DNA from: Thermoplasmata archaeon
GTDB lineage: Archaea > Thermoplasmatota > Thermoplasmata > Thermoplasmatales > Thermoplasmataceae
NCBI GenBank assembly: GCA_015520045.1
Contig: WAQW01000051.1
Span: 1 to 37,725, forward strand
Length of the DNA stretch: 37,725 nucleotides
Reading direction: 5' to 3'
The first letter of the stretch is position 1, and each line of letters begins with the position of its first letter. The position numbers were made by a program, and so were the translations under genes. The notes beneath the pieces are model-generated. The model searched no databases. It had not been told where the DNA came from and saw only the letters and a program-made list of their open reading frames with translations. This document shows positions 8,139 through 16,256 of the stretch, in pieces.

Positions 8139-8302
8139 GGAAATTGGTTGAACAAATAGCATGTGGAAAATGACCCAAACAATCCCTTGCTGCCATGACT
8201 TTCAACAAGAAAACTGCGATGTTATTAACTCGCTCCGGAAGATATCTCCTTTTCTGATAAACCTATGCAAGCCTCAGTTCGATAGCGAGAAGATTTAAAA
8301 AC

Positions 8303-8803
8303 TCATTCAGATACCTTTTCACGCATGGCTCTTTTAACGATCTCCAGATTTCTCTTCCTCACAATGTTTCTCTGCTCCGCTTCCGCATATCTCCTCTTAT
8401 CTTCTTCGGTTTTGAGAATAAGCTGAGGAACCTTGGTTGGATGCCCAAGATCGTCAACAGCAACATACGTCAGGAATGCTTTTGTGGTAAACCTCCTGTC
8501 ACCCGTGGTTCCTTCCTCAGAGTATACATTTACCTCGATCTCCATTGTTGATGTCGTTACGAAGTTTATTCTCCCATCGAGACTCACAATATCTCCCATT
8601 CTGATGGGAGACATGAAAAAGAGACTGTCTATACTGCCAGTGACAGCTTTCCTTCTTGCGTGCCTGAAGGCAACTATCGAAGCAACGTTGTCTATCCATT
8701 CAACAAGGCGCCCTCCGTAAAGATTTCCATAAACATTGGTATCCTCAGGTAGAACAATCCTCTGAAGCTGAGCGGCAGATTCTTTCCAATACTTCTTTTC
8801 CAT
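8303..8803 (-). CDS. Acyl-CoA thioesterase, hot-dog fold
   Basis: The product hydrolyses acyl-CoA thioesters in the cytoplasm. The hot-dog domain shows the family pattern PEDTNVYGNLYGGRLVEWID, in which the Asn/Gly and Asp residues frame the active site. Then follow AVTGSIDSLFFMSPIRMGD and a strand pair ending in FLTYVAVDDLGHPTKVP. ATG 8803 is chosen because TTATAAT at 8824-8830 sits about 24 bases upstream. A GTG at 8818 would add five residues (MIWIL) but lies too close to the promoter. The C-terminal 30 residues are highly charged (KRRYAEAEQRNIVRKRNLEI). It is a stand-alone gene. Confidence 0.88.
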   Translation of the reverse strand: MEKKYWKESAAQLQRIVLPEDTNVYGNLYGGRLVEWIDNVASIVAFRHARRKAVTGSIDSLFFMSPIRMGDIVSLDGRINFVTTSTMEIEVNVYSEEGTTGDRRFTTKAFLTYVAVDDLGHPTKVPQLILKTEEDKRRYAEAEQRNIVRKRNLEIVKRAMREKVSE

Positions 8804-8845
8804 AAGTATCCATATCACCGTTCATTATAACCTTTCCCTCGAACC

Positions 8846-11134
8846 TCACCACCTTCTCCTTCTTGTGGCGAGGAGGATAAGGGAAATGAATAGAGCTATA
8901 GCCCCCAGGACAGAGTATACGAGCCAGCCGGAGAGCGTTGTGAACGGATGATTTCTTCCTTCAGTCTGATTCGGTTGAATAACGATCGAAAGGGACGTAC
9001 CGTTTACCGTAAAGGCGCCGACGAGGGTGTGTAAAGTGCTATTCTTTAACTTTACCGTATAATGATAAGTGCCATTGTTCAAGAAGAGGATGAAATGAGT
9101 TTTATTCCATGGCACAGTGTTGTTGTCCACTGTCACCTTCAAGACACCGCTGCTGTTTCCGGTAGCTATTGTGAAATTTACGGCGTAAATGGGAAGTGCT
9201 ACCATGTCATGCACAACGTCATGGGTAATATTGATCACGTTTGGTGTTCCGAGGCCCGTTACAAGACTGTAACCATACTGTTCTCTGTATAGGGAATTGT
9301 GTCCGCTGAGGATCTCAAAATACGGATCCTCGAAGAGATATCCTCCCAGCGAGAGTCTTCCCTGATGAAAACCATACTGAGCATTTCCCAATCTGTAGAG
9401 AAGAGGATTGAGGTATCCAAGTGGTGGTTCACCGGAAGCTGCCAGATAAGAATCGATCTCAGCCACTATACCAGCAAGTACGGGGCTGGATATGCTCGTA
9501 CCCTTCGTCACAATGTAACCGCTAGAACCCCCATAGTAGGAGACTCCATGAAGTGTGATGAAAATGATCGTGTTGTTGGCAACTGCTGAAATGTCGGGCA
9601 CGCCTCTGCCGCGCCCTCCGAGGATGTTATTCGCCAATGAGCTGCTCTGCCACACGGGCTCCGATATGTTAAGATCAATGCCTCCTTCAGAACCCAGCGT
9701 ATCGCCGCTCGGAACGTTCGAGCCATTCACAAACCACGCGACCTGATCGATGGGTTTCAGGTATTGCACCTGAGAAGCGTTTGAGAGATTTAGCCTCATC
9801 GTGGTGCCTCCCACCGATGTCACACCATAACCTCCAAAAGCCTCACAACCCGGAAAGGACGTAAAACTACCCGTGTACTTGGAACTGGAGCGGTTATCAC
9901 CAGAATCCCCACTTGCAGCGAGTATGGTGATCCCCCTGGCCTCTGCCTCCATCGAGAGGTCGTTCCAGGCTGTGAGGTTCATCTGCCTGGATGTCCATGA
10001 ATTTGTAATTACCCGTAAATTGTAAAGACCGGGGTACAGAGAATAATTGGGATTCAGGGCATAATCCAGGGCAGTAAGTATCGACGAAATGCTATGATCC
10101 GGACCATATACATCGTATATTCTGGAACCTGGAGCGAGGCTCCCGAGCATCTCCAGATCAAGAGTGTTCTCAACCGATGCCCCGGTGATATCCTTTTGTG
10201 ACGATGATCCCGGGGAGGGAGCACCATTTACAGGTATAGCGTAGATTTTTGGCTTCATCTCCCAGGGAGGAAGCGTTGTGTTCAGATATCCATAGACATC
10301 CGGAGGATAGAAAGGAGCGGTGGGTTGCTGCAGATCGGTGTGGCCTGACCACATTATGTTTACGATAGAAATGTTCCCCTTCTGACTCTCATTGAGAATG
10401 GGCAGTTCGGCATATGCTCGCTGAAAATCTGAACCCCAGAGAAACTGTACTATTGAGTGGGTTCCAGAAGTCAGGAGTGGGGCCGGATACCCGAAATGGT
10501 ACTGTATTGGCGGGATTGAATCGCTACGCCTTTTTTCGAAATGCAGAGCTGCGCCAGCTTTGGGCAGAGGTGTCAGTCCTATGATCTCGCCTATCTTGCT
10601 GGCAATCCACGAAGGCAGCCTCGGGGGTTTTGTTATTGAATGAAAGAATCTGCCTCCGTGGGAGAACAGAATGATCTGTGTGTTCATTACTCTTGAGAAA
10701 TAAGATGATTTTCCAGATAGGAGGAGGGAATTGTGGTCACTGAAGGTCGATACATTGACATGCCCCATGGAGGAGAAAAACCTAACTATTGACGAATAGG
10801 TGGATGGGGAGAGACCGAACAGGCGGTCGAATCCCTCCGGACTGAGATAACGGTGATAGTATGCACTGTGCGGGTTATTGAGATCTGCGAGATACCTGGA
10901 AAGCATGGAACTATTTGCGTACTTAAGAAAAATAAGAATACTCATCGAGCCCCTGTATTCTCCCACCGGATTTGAGCTGCTGAGAAGAGAGTGGGGGATC
11001 TTAATGTGCAGCGGCACCAAACGCGTTTTCCCGCCTGAAGATGCATCAGAGGTATGAACCGCAATCTGCGATAAGGGTGTTGACACAACCAGCAATGCCG
11101 CACCGATCACGAAGATAAGGGTCAGAATCCTCAT
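8846..11134 (-). CDS. Secreted sedolisin-type acid protease (S53), membrane-anchored
   Basis: This 762-residue exported peptidase has an N-terminal signal helix (about 3-20), a pro-kumamolisin activation domain (about 45-200) and an S53 catalytic domain. The sedolisin residues are visible: Glu322 and Asp326 in ENTLD, Asp410 in AASGDSGDN and Ser547 in GTSISSP. ILSGHN (608-613) with TGLGTPN matches the C-terminal calcium site. A domain of about 90 residues with many N-glycosylation sequons follows, then a membrane helix (about 735-757) and a basic end (RRRRW), so the enzyme should stay tethered to the outer surface. S53 enzymes work at low pH. The start is supported by CCGGAGGA seven bases before ATG 11134. 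It probably feeds peptides to the cell. Confidence 0.92.
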   Translation of the reverse strand: MRILTLIFVIGAALLVVSTPLSQIAVHTSDASSGGKTRLVPLHIKIPHSLLSSSNPVGEYRGSMSILIFLKYANSSMLSRYLADLNNPHSAYYHRYLSPEGFDRLFGLSPSTYSSIVRFFSSMGHVNVSTFSDHNSLLLSGKSSYFSRVMNTQIILFSHGGRFFHSITKPPRLPSWIASKIGEIIGLTPLPKAGAALHFEKRRSDSIPPIQYHFGYPAPLLTSGTHSIVQFLWGSDFQRAYAELPILNESQKGNISIVNIMWSGHTDLQQPTAPFYPPDVYGYLNTTLPPWEMKPKIYAIPVNGAPSPGSSSQKDITGASVENTLDLEMLGSLAPGSRIYDVYGPDHSISSILTALDYALNPNYSLYPGLYNLRVITNSWTSRQMNLTAWNDLSMEAEARGITILAASGDSGDNRSSSKYTGSFTSFPGCEAFGGYGVTSVGGTTMRLNLSNASQVQYLKPIDQVAWFVNGSNVPSGDTLGSEGGIDLNISEPVWQSSSLANNILGGRGRGVPDISAVANNTIIFITLHGVSYYGGSSGYIVTKGTSISSPVLAGIVAEIDSYLAASGEPPLGYLNPLLYRLGNAQYGFHQGRLSLGGYLFEDPYFEILSGHNSLYREQYGYSLVTGLGTPNVINITHDVVHDMVALPIYAVNFTIATGNSSGVLKVTVDNNTVPWNKTHFILFLNNGTYHYTVKLKNSTLHTLVGAFTVNGTSLSIVIQPNQTEGRNHPFTTLSGWLVYSVLGAIALFISLILLATRRRRW

Positions 11135-11240
11135 TGATTATCCTCCGGTTCAGGGGTGTTGAAAATCATGATCCACAATATCATGGCTACATCATAAATA
11201 AATGTAAACATTTTTTATGGCCCACCAGGCTATAGCATTC

Positions 11241-12065
11241 TCACTGAAGAAAGGGTTCCGCAAGCACTCTCTTGATCCATGGAATTACCTCTCTGAAGAA
11301 AGAGGGACCGTGGTGAGCAAAGAAGTCAAGGTCTCCGGGAGTCTTGAAAATCAAATCATTACTGTAAGCTGTCAATCTATCCCATCCCCTCTCTCGCACC
11401 AGCGATCGAAATTTATCGCCACTCATACCGCTGAACATTTTAGGCTCATAGATTACCACGTCAGGATCTGCGGAAAGAATCCGATCGTCTGACGGCTGGA
11501 GCCATTCTCTGTCAGCATTTGAGTAAATGCTTTCAAAACCGAAATACGAAAGTGTGTCGGTGATGTAAGAATACCTACCGAATGTTACCGGCCCACCCAG
11601 ATCAATCTCAAGATAATAGGTGATCCTCCTGCCCAGGTCTATGGGACGCAGATGCTCAATCAACATCTGAACAAGACCATGAGCTTCATCTGATCGATTC
11701 ACGGCACCACCAATCTGGATGAACATATCCAGAATGCCCATGATGGTTCTCGGTAACTCAAAGACCACGGTGGGATAACTTGATGAAAGTTCCTTCAAAA
11801 AACCTTCCGGATAGCCAGAAACACCGAGAATCAGGTCGGGCTTTAACTCATCGAGAAGTTTTCTATTCACCGTTCCGTAGGAACCGATTTTTCTCTTTGA
11901 AGCAGCCTTTTCTGGCCTTCTGCAGAACGCTGAGACCCCTGCTATCTCTCTATCAAGAGATAGATCGAAGAGTGTTTCGGTTATGGCAGGGCTGAGACTG
12001 ACTATTCTTTCCGGTGTTTCGGGAATCTCCACGACATTCCCCCTGAAATCCCTGAATTCTCTCAT
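11241..12065 (-). CDS. BtuF-like helical-backbone binding protein without signal peptide
   Basis: This 274-residue protein belongs to the cobalamin/siderophore-type periplasmic binding fold (BtuF/FepB). It contains VVEIPETPERIVSLSPAITE, then KPDLILGVSGYPEGFLKEL and a C-terminal DRLTAYSNDLIFKTPGDL. Uniquely for a binding protein, the N-terminus is soluble, with no signal peptide or lipobox. No ABC permease or ATPase is adjacent. ATG 12065 is chosen because TTTAATATGA at 12085-12094 lies 25 bases upstream, while the longer TTG start at 12077 would fall between promoter and transcription start. It may be a cytosolic corrinoid or heme-type binder; that is inference. Confidence 0.82.
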   Translation of the reverse strand: MREFRDFRGNVVEIPETPERIVSLSPAITETLFDLSLDREIAGVSAFCRRPEKAASKRKIGSYGTVNRKLLDELKPDLILGVSGYPEGFLKELSSSYPTVVFELPRTIMGILDMFIQIGGAVNRSDEAHGLVQMLIEHLRPIDLGRRITYYLEIDLGGPVTFGRYSYITDTLSYFGFESIYSNADREWLQPSDDRILSADPDVVIYEPKMFSGMSGDKFRSLVRERGWDRLTAYSNDLIFKTPGDLDFFAHHGPSFFREVIPWIKRVLAEPFLQ

Positions 12066-12084
12066 AGGTGTGATCAATCTTCGA

Positions 12085-12094
12085 TCATATTAAA
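12085..12094 (-). promoter_or_regulatory. TATA element of the BtuF-like gene
   Basis: The minus strand reads TTTAATATGA, centred 25 bases before ATG 12065. It straddles the gap just behind the stop of the upstream methyltransferase gene, implying an independent leaderless transcript. Confidence 0.5.
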
Positions 12095-12096
12095 AC

Positions 12097-13080
12097 CTAA
12101 AGCAATTTTCCCTGCACCTTTCTCTTCCTCAGAGAAACAAAGTATCTGGTAAGTGACCTGTGCTGTCTGAATGATGTAACACTCACGACATCAAATAAAG
12201 AAGCTGAATACCTCTCCACGAGTTCCATATCTGGAGTGATCATGGAAATATATCCTGAATCCCTGAGAAGGCTAAAAAATTTAGGAAACATCAGGCTGTA
12301 CAGTTCATCGACCGAATAGATGGGATTTGGAGAGCTCCTCCCATATGGAGGGTCGGTTATTATGGCATCGAATTTTTCCTCAAACTCAAATCCGATGATG
12401 TTGCCCCTCAAAACAGTGCCACTGAGATTATAGTATTTGAGGTTGAGCCTAGAGCCGCTCACCATTCTGAGAGAAACATCCACACCTGTGACCTTCCTAC
12501 CCATTAGAGCTGCCTCAATCAATATACCTCCAGTCCCGCAGAAGGGATCGAGTACTCTATCGCCTGATCGGGTTTGGCTCAGATTCACCAGAAATCTAGC
12601 GTACTTCGGAGGGAGAGTGATTGGAGAAAAGAAAGGCCTAAGAGGTGCCCTTCTCCTGTTCTCAAATTTTCGGTCTCTCTGGAATTTAAGTATGCCGAGG
12701 TACCATTTATCGATGTAAACAGCCCTTACTATGAAATCAGGATTTTTGAAACTGATGGATCTTTTTCCTTGGAGAGCTGAGCCCAGGGCTGATTCCGAAA
12801 TTTTTTTCTCTGACAGGTAATGTGTGACCCTGACGTGGAAGGTGCCATCTGGAAGAAGAGTATCACTGAGTTCGTCAAGATCCTCAAAAGTTGTAAGAAC
12901 CTCAGATGCATAGTTCAGGAAAGCCATCTCTTTGATCGATGAGAGATCAGCACGAACGACCGCAAGATTCTCTCTACGAACGATGACACGAAATTCCGGA
13001 AGAAGGCTAGAAAAGGATAGCAGGATATTTGAAACGGCCAAGAACGATTCCCTGGTGAATTCGAGGATGTACTCTCTCAA
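12097..13080 (-). CDS. tRNA (guanine10-N2)-methyltransferase, archaeal Trm-G10
   Basis: This 327-residue RNA methyltransferase is expected to methylate G10 of tRNA. The N-terminal half is the region where the family carries its RNA-binding THUMP module. The C-terminal half is a Rossmann methyltransferase with the SAM-binding motif DPFCGTGGILIEAALMG (about 178-194) and the N2-guanine catalytic motif ITDPPYGRSS. These two motifs are the signature of the Trm11/Trm-G10 family. It lies 20 bases downstream of rpo11 and is likely co-transcribed with it. Confidence 0.9.
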   Translation of the reverse strand: MREYILEFTRESFLAVSNILLSFSSLLPEFRVIVRRENLAVVRADLSSIKEMAFLNYASEVLTTFEDLDELSDTLLPDGTFHVRVTHYLSEKKISESALGSALQGKRSISFKNPDFIVRAVYIDKWYLGILKFQRDRKFENRRRAPLRPFFSPITLPPKYARFLVNLSQTRSGDRVLDPFCGTGGILIEAALMGRKVTGVDVSLRMVSGSRLNLKYYNLSGTVLRGNIIGFEFEEKFDAIITDPPYGRSSPNPIYSVDELYSLMFPKFFSLLRDSGYISMITPDMELVERYSASLFDVVSVTSFRQHRSLTRYFVSLRKRKVQGKLL

Positions 13081-13100
13081 CTCTTATCCTTGTACCGATC

Positions 13101-13391
13101 TTAAGTAATTTGCTTGAGCTCTCTGTTAAAATCAGCCAGGAGATCCTCAAAGTTCTTACTCAGACGTTTTATGGATCTGTTCAGCGCTGCCTGAGGGCTT
13201 CCTCCCTTAACCTTTATGATGATTTCAGGATCATCTATGACAGGGTGGCGTATGTAATATCTCGCCTCCTCAACCATGTCATCCTTCAACATTTCCTCGA
13301 TCAGAGGCTTGAGGAGAGTGTTGTCATAGTGCAGCATCTTCAGCTTTATTGATTTCTTCTGTTTTTCCACTATCTCGAGAGAAGATTCCAT
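13101..13391 (-). CDS. rpo11: DNA-directed RNA polymerase subunit Rpo11 (RpoL)
   Basis: This 96-residue protein is the archaeal equivalent of eukaryotic RPB11 and pairs with Rpo3 in the polymerase assembly platform. The diagnostic sequence runs from DNTLLKPLIEEMLKDD through ARYYIRHPVIDDPEIIIK to KGGSPQAALNRSIKRL, ending in a C-terminal helix. Family members are usually 90-100 residues. GATTTATATC at 13408-13417 is about 22 bases before ATG 13391, so the mRNA is probably leaderless. It is followed by the Trm-G10 gene. Confidence 0.88.
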   Translation of the reverse strand: MESSLEIVEKQKKSIKLKMLHYDNTLLKPLIEEMLKDDMVEEARYYIRHPVIDDPEIIIKVKGGSPQAALNRSIKRLSKNFEDLLADFNRELKQIT

Positions 13392-13585
13392 TGGTGCTCA
13401 ATATAACATTGATATAAATCTTTATCTTAATTAACCTTCAGGGAAAAATCTCGAAACGTTCATTGCGTCAAAAAAGGGGCAGAAGATTAGAACCTTTGGC
13501 TTAAGAGACCAGAACAACAGTTTCATAAGCAGCTCAAAGATATAAACGGGAATTATAATATAAAACGGTGAAATACCTACCTGTA
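13392..13585. other. Divergent intergenic region between rpo11 and the SQR-like gene
   Basis: Apart from the rpo11 promoter near 13410 and the AT-rich promoter-like ATTATAATATAAAA near 13553-13566 facing right, I see no gene or RNA here. The SQR-like mRNA would have an unusually long leader of roughly 125 bases if it starts from that element. Confidence 0.4.
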
Positions 13586-13726
13586 ATGAGATCTGATATG
13601 ATTGCTGGCGAGAGGAGGCTGAGCGGATCTCTTCAGCCAGATTTCACCCATATTTCGTTTTTTGTATTGCCGAATTCATTTCTTAGCACTCTCTCTGTGA
13701 AAAGGTGTAAAAATGTCTGCCCATAA
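13586..13726 (+). CDS. Possible 46-residue leader open frame before the SQR-like gene
   Basis: The frame runs from ATG 13586 to TAA 13724-13726 and overlaps the first four codons of the downstream oxidoreductase in another frame. A TATA-like ATTATAATATAAAA about 26 bases upstream would make this ATG the 5' end of the mRNA. The region also folds into a hairpin (GGCTGA and TCAGCC around 13617-13640). The product (beginning MRSDMIAGERRLSGSLQPDF) resembles nothing I know. It may be chance. Confidence 0.2.
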   Translation: MRSDMIAGERRLSGSLQPDFTHISFFVLPNSFLSTLSVKRCKNVCP

Positions 13727-14852
13727 TAGAATTCTCATTGTAGGAGGTGGAAGTGCAGCCATAGCTCTTGCGAACAGGCTGAGGAGGTTAAATTCTACCG
13801 ATGACCTCAGCATTACGCTCATAGGAGATCAGCCCAAGCACTTCTGCAAATCAGATGGTACGCTGATTTCCCTTGGTTTGAAGGAGTACAGGTCCAGTGT
13901 TAAGGCAACGAGGTTTTTACTTTCCAGTGGAATTCGCTACGTTAGAGACTATGTTACAAATATCCGGGTTAATGAAAAGGTCGTAAAAACTGGATCCAAT
14001 GAGATCTTCAAATTTGACAGGCTTGTTCTGGCCACAGGCACTGTTCCCGCGACTTACCAGATACCGGGATATGATGGCGAGGGTAAACACTTTAGAGATC
14101 TTCAGCACGCCCTTGAACTGAGAAAAAATATTGAAAAGTTTAAAGGTGGACGTGTTGTTGTCGGTCTAAGCGGCCCTCCGCTTCACTGTCCCCTTGATAT
14201 TCATGAATTCGCACTGTTGTTTGCCGAGATGGTGAAGAACGGCAGGCTCCCAAAATCTGAAGTCCATCTTGTTTATCCTGATGCCGATCTCTTTGGCCAT
14301 GAGAATATCTCTTCACTCCTGAATGATTTATACCACAAGATGGGAGTTAACATTCACACAAATTTCAGGGCAGCTGAGATAAGCCAAAAAAACCGGGAGC
14401 TAATATCTGAATCCGGTGAGATCCTGAACTATGATCTGCTGGTGCTGACTCCCTCTGTATCTGGTAGCACATCCCTTCAGAACATCGGTATAACAGACGA
14501 GGGTGGCCTCGTGAGGGTAGATAGGGAAACTTTGAAGGTTGAGGGTGCAGAGAACCTATATGCTATTGGGGACGCCACCATCAACGAGGTTCCAAAATCA
14601 GAACTTTCAACGGTCTATCAGGTAAAGTACCTGTCCAGGAGAATAACGGACGAGATCAGGGGTCTTGAATCAGAGGAAAGATATGATGGTACAACTGGTT
14701 GCAGTGCAATGGTTGGTGGTAGAAAGGGAATCAGCATTTCGTATAATTATGAGGAGCCCCCGAGAACGCCCCTTCCCAGTGAGAGTGATTTCTGGTATCG
14801 CCTTAACTATTCTGATACTTATTTTTCCGCGGTAATTAGAGGAATAATATGA
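13713..14852 (+). CDS. Sulfide:quinone oxidoreductase-like flavoprotein
   Basis: This 379-residue FAD enzyme probably transfers electrons from sulfide to membrane quinone. The N-terminal dinucleotide motif ILIVGGGSAAIALANRLRR (7-25), the ATGT motif (107-110) and the second FAD motif NLYAIGDATINEVPKS (281-296) place it in the SQR/NDH-2 superfamily. Cys159 (LHCPLD) and Cys330 (TTGCSAM) sit at the spacing of the redox pair of archaeal SQR (171 apart). The third cysteine of classical SQR is not evident, although a Cys at 45 exists. The C-terminus is short. The DUF1641 gene follows 12 bases later, a partnership common for this enzyme family. Sulfide oxidation is therefore likely but other thiol or persulfide substrates remain possible. 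Confidence 0.85.
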   Translation: MSAHNRILIVGGGSAAIALANRLRRLNSTDDLSITLIGDQPKHFCKSDGTLISLGLKEYRSSVKATRFLLSSGIRYVRDYVTNIRVNEKVVKTGSNEIFKFDRLVLATGTVPATYQIPGYDGEGKHFRDLQHALELRKNIEKFKGGRVVVGLSGPPLHCPLDIHEFALLFAEMVKNGRLPKSEVHLVYPDADLFGHENISSLLNDLYHKMGVNIHTNFRAAEISQKNRELISESGEILNYDLLVLTPSVSGSTSLQNIGITDEGGLVRVDRETLKVEGAENLYAIGDATINEVPKSELSTVYQVKYLSRRITDEIRGLESEERYDGTTGCSAMVGGRKGISISYNYEEPPRTPLPSESDFWYRLNYSDTYFSAVIRGII

Positions 14853-14864
14853 GGTGAATATAAA

Positions 14865-15344
14865 ATGAATGCTATAAATGAGAAAGAGCTTGATAATGAA
14901 AGAGATGGAATAGAAGAGCTACTGAGGTTCGTTTACGAAAATAGTGAGCTAACCCTCGAACTGGTCGAACTCCTGGAAAAACTCAACACAAGCGGTGTGC
15001 TGAAGACTCTAATAAAAATAGTCTCGAATCTGGTTCCAACAGACAAAACTGTCCTTACCTCATACCTTGAGTCAGATGAAGCGATGAATGCCATTGGGAA
15101 GTTGGTAAATGTCCTGCCTGCTCTGAGCACCGCCCTATCCTCTGAGAAGAATAGAGATCTCATCAAACTCATCCTGTTCAACAGCGAGGCGCTTTCTGAT
15201 GCTCTGATAAATGGTGCTAAGAATCCGGAACCTCTCGGGTTAATGAAAATGATGTCTCTCATGAAGGATCCGGAGCTCTCCAGAGCAACAACAGGATTTA
15301 TTCACATGCTGATGGCCCTCGGGTCATTGCTTGAAAAAGCATAA
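14865..15344 (+). CDS. DUF1641 protein, partner of the SQR-like enzyme
   Basis: This 159-residue, mostly helical protein has low sequence complexity rich in Leu, Ser and Glu. The DUF1641 core is recognisable in the C-terminal part: ALSDALINGAKNPEPLGLM followed by SLMKDPELSRATTGF and a final hydrophobic helix. DUF1641 genes often accompany SQR-like and formate-dehydrogenase-like flavoproteins, and the protein is thought to dock the enzyme to the membrane or to another subunit. A GAGGTG Shine-Dalgarno overlaps the stop of the upstream gene, so both are made from one mRNA. Confidence 0.82.
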   Translation: MNAINEKELDNERDGIEELLRFVYENSELTLELVELLEKLNTSGVLKTLIKIVSNLVPTDKTVLTSYLESDEAMNAIGKLVNVLPALSTALSSEKNRDLIKLILFNSEALSDALINGAKNPEPLGLMKMMSLMKDPELSRATTGFIHMLMALGSLLEKA

Positions 15345-15563
15345 TCCCACTCAATACCTCGCTTTCAGCTATCGTAATGCGTTATTCAGAGGTCCACCAT
15401 AGAGGGTGTTTTCAGTTCTCCTGTAATTTTTCCTGGTGGCTGGGCCTCAAACGGATATCTTTGATACCCAACGTAAATTCCACAATCACCTATGCAATTT
15501 TGTTTCAAGAATGCCCGGCAGAAGAGATTTTAAACAGAATGCCCATTCCGAACTGATACTGGG

Positions 15564-16256
15564 ATGGGAAAGATCATATGTTTTGATGTGGGAAGACTAC
15601 CCTATGAGAAAGCACTGAACCTCCAGGAAGCAACCGTTCGCGCAATAAGGGAGAGGATCGTTGAAGAGGTTTTCTTTTTCACTGAGCATGATCCGGTATA
15701 CACTGCGGGCATTCACCAGAAGAAGAGCGATGATCCTGAAGGAATTGAGGTAATCAGGGTAAGAAGGGGTGGGAAAATTACATTCCACGGCCCCGGACAG
15801 ATTGTTCTGTACATACTGACCGATCTATCCAGGCGGAAACTGAACATAAAGGAACTCATTATTTTGGTCCAGAATTCTGTGATTGCTACGCTCTCTGGAT
15901 ACGGTTTACCAGCCGAAGGGAGACTCCATGAAGAGACGGGAGTGTGGACACGGGGAAGAAAGATATGTTCAATAGGGTTTCAGTTGAATGGCTCCATAAC
16001 CATGCACGGAATCGCCCTGAACGTGACCACCAACATGAGCTATTTCGAGAAAATAAAACCCTGTGGCTTTCCATCCAGCGTGATGACATCGATGATGATG
16101 GAGTTGAATGGTGATGTGGATATCAACGATGTGAAGAAGAGACTCTGGGAGAATATAAAATTAAATCTCGGGGTTAAGGAATCTGTTTGCATCACGGAGC
16201 AGGATTCTTTCCTTGGGCTGCTGTCTAGTGAGCAATCGTCTGAGACTGCTCTCTGA
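15564..16256 (+). CDS. lipB: Octanoyltransferase LipB
   Basis: LipB moves octanoyl groups from acyl carrier protein to lipoate-dependent enzymes, where lipoyl synthase completes the cofactor. The 230-residue protein shows the family blocks RRGGKITFHGPGQIVLYIL, then GVWTRGRKICSIGFQ with catalytic Lys133, then TMHGIALNV, and PCGFPSSVMTS with catalytic Cys167. TTTTAAAC near 15528-15535 lies about 30 bases upstream of ATG 15564, giving a very short leader. Its 3' end overlaps the convergent dehydrogenase gene by 32 bases. No lipoyl synthase lies in this window. Confidence 0.92.
   Translation: MGKIICFDVGRLPYEKALNLQEATVRAIRERIVEEVFFFTEHDPVYTAGIHQKKSDDPEGIEVIRVRRGGKITFHGPGQIVLYILTDLSRRKLNIKELIILVQNSVIATLSGYGLPAEGRLHEETGVWTRGRKICSIGFQLNGSITMHGIALNVTTNMSYFEKIKPCGFPSSVMTSMMMELNGDVDINDVKKRLWENIKLNLGVKESVCITEQDSFLGLLSSEQSSETAL

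Noticed and set aside
4471-8302. Integrated conjugative element
   Set aside because: No relaxase, VirD4-type coupling protein, integrase or attachment repeat is visible, and flanking genes are ordinary. A stand-alone chromosomal transfer machine is the better reading.
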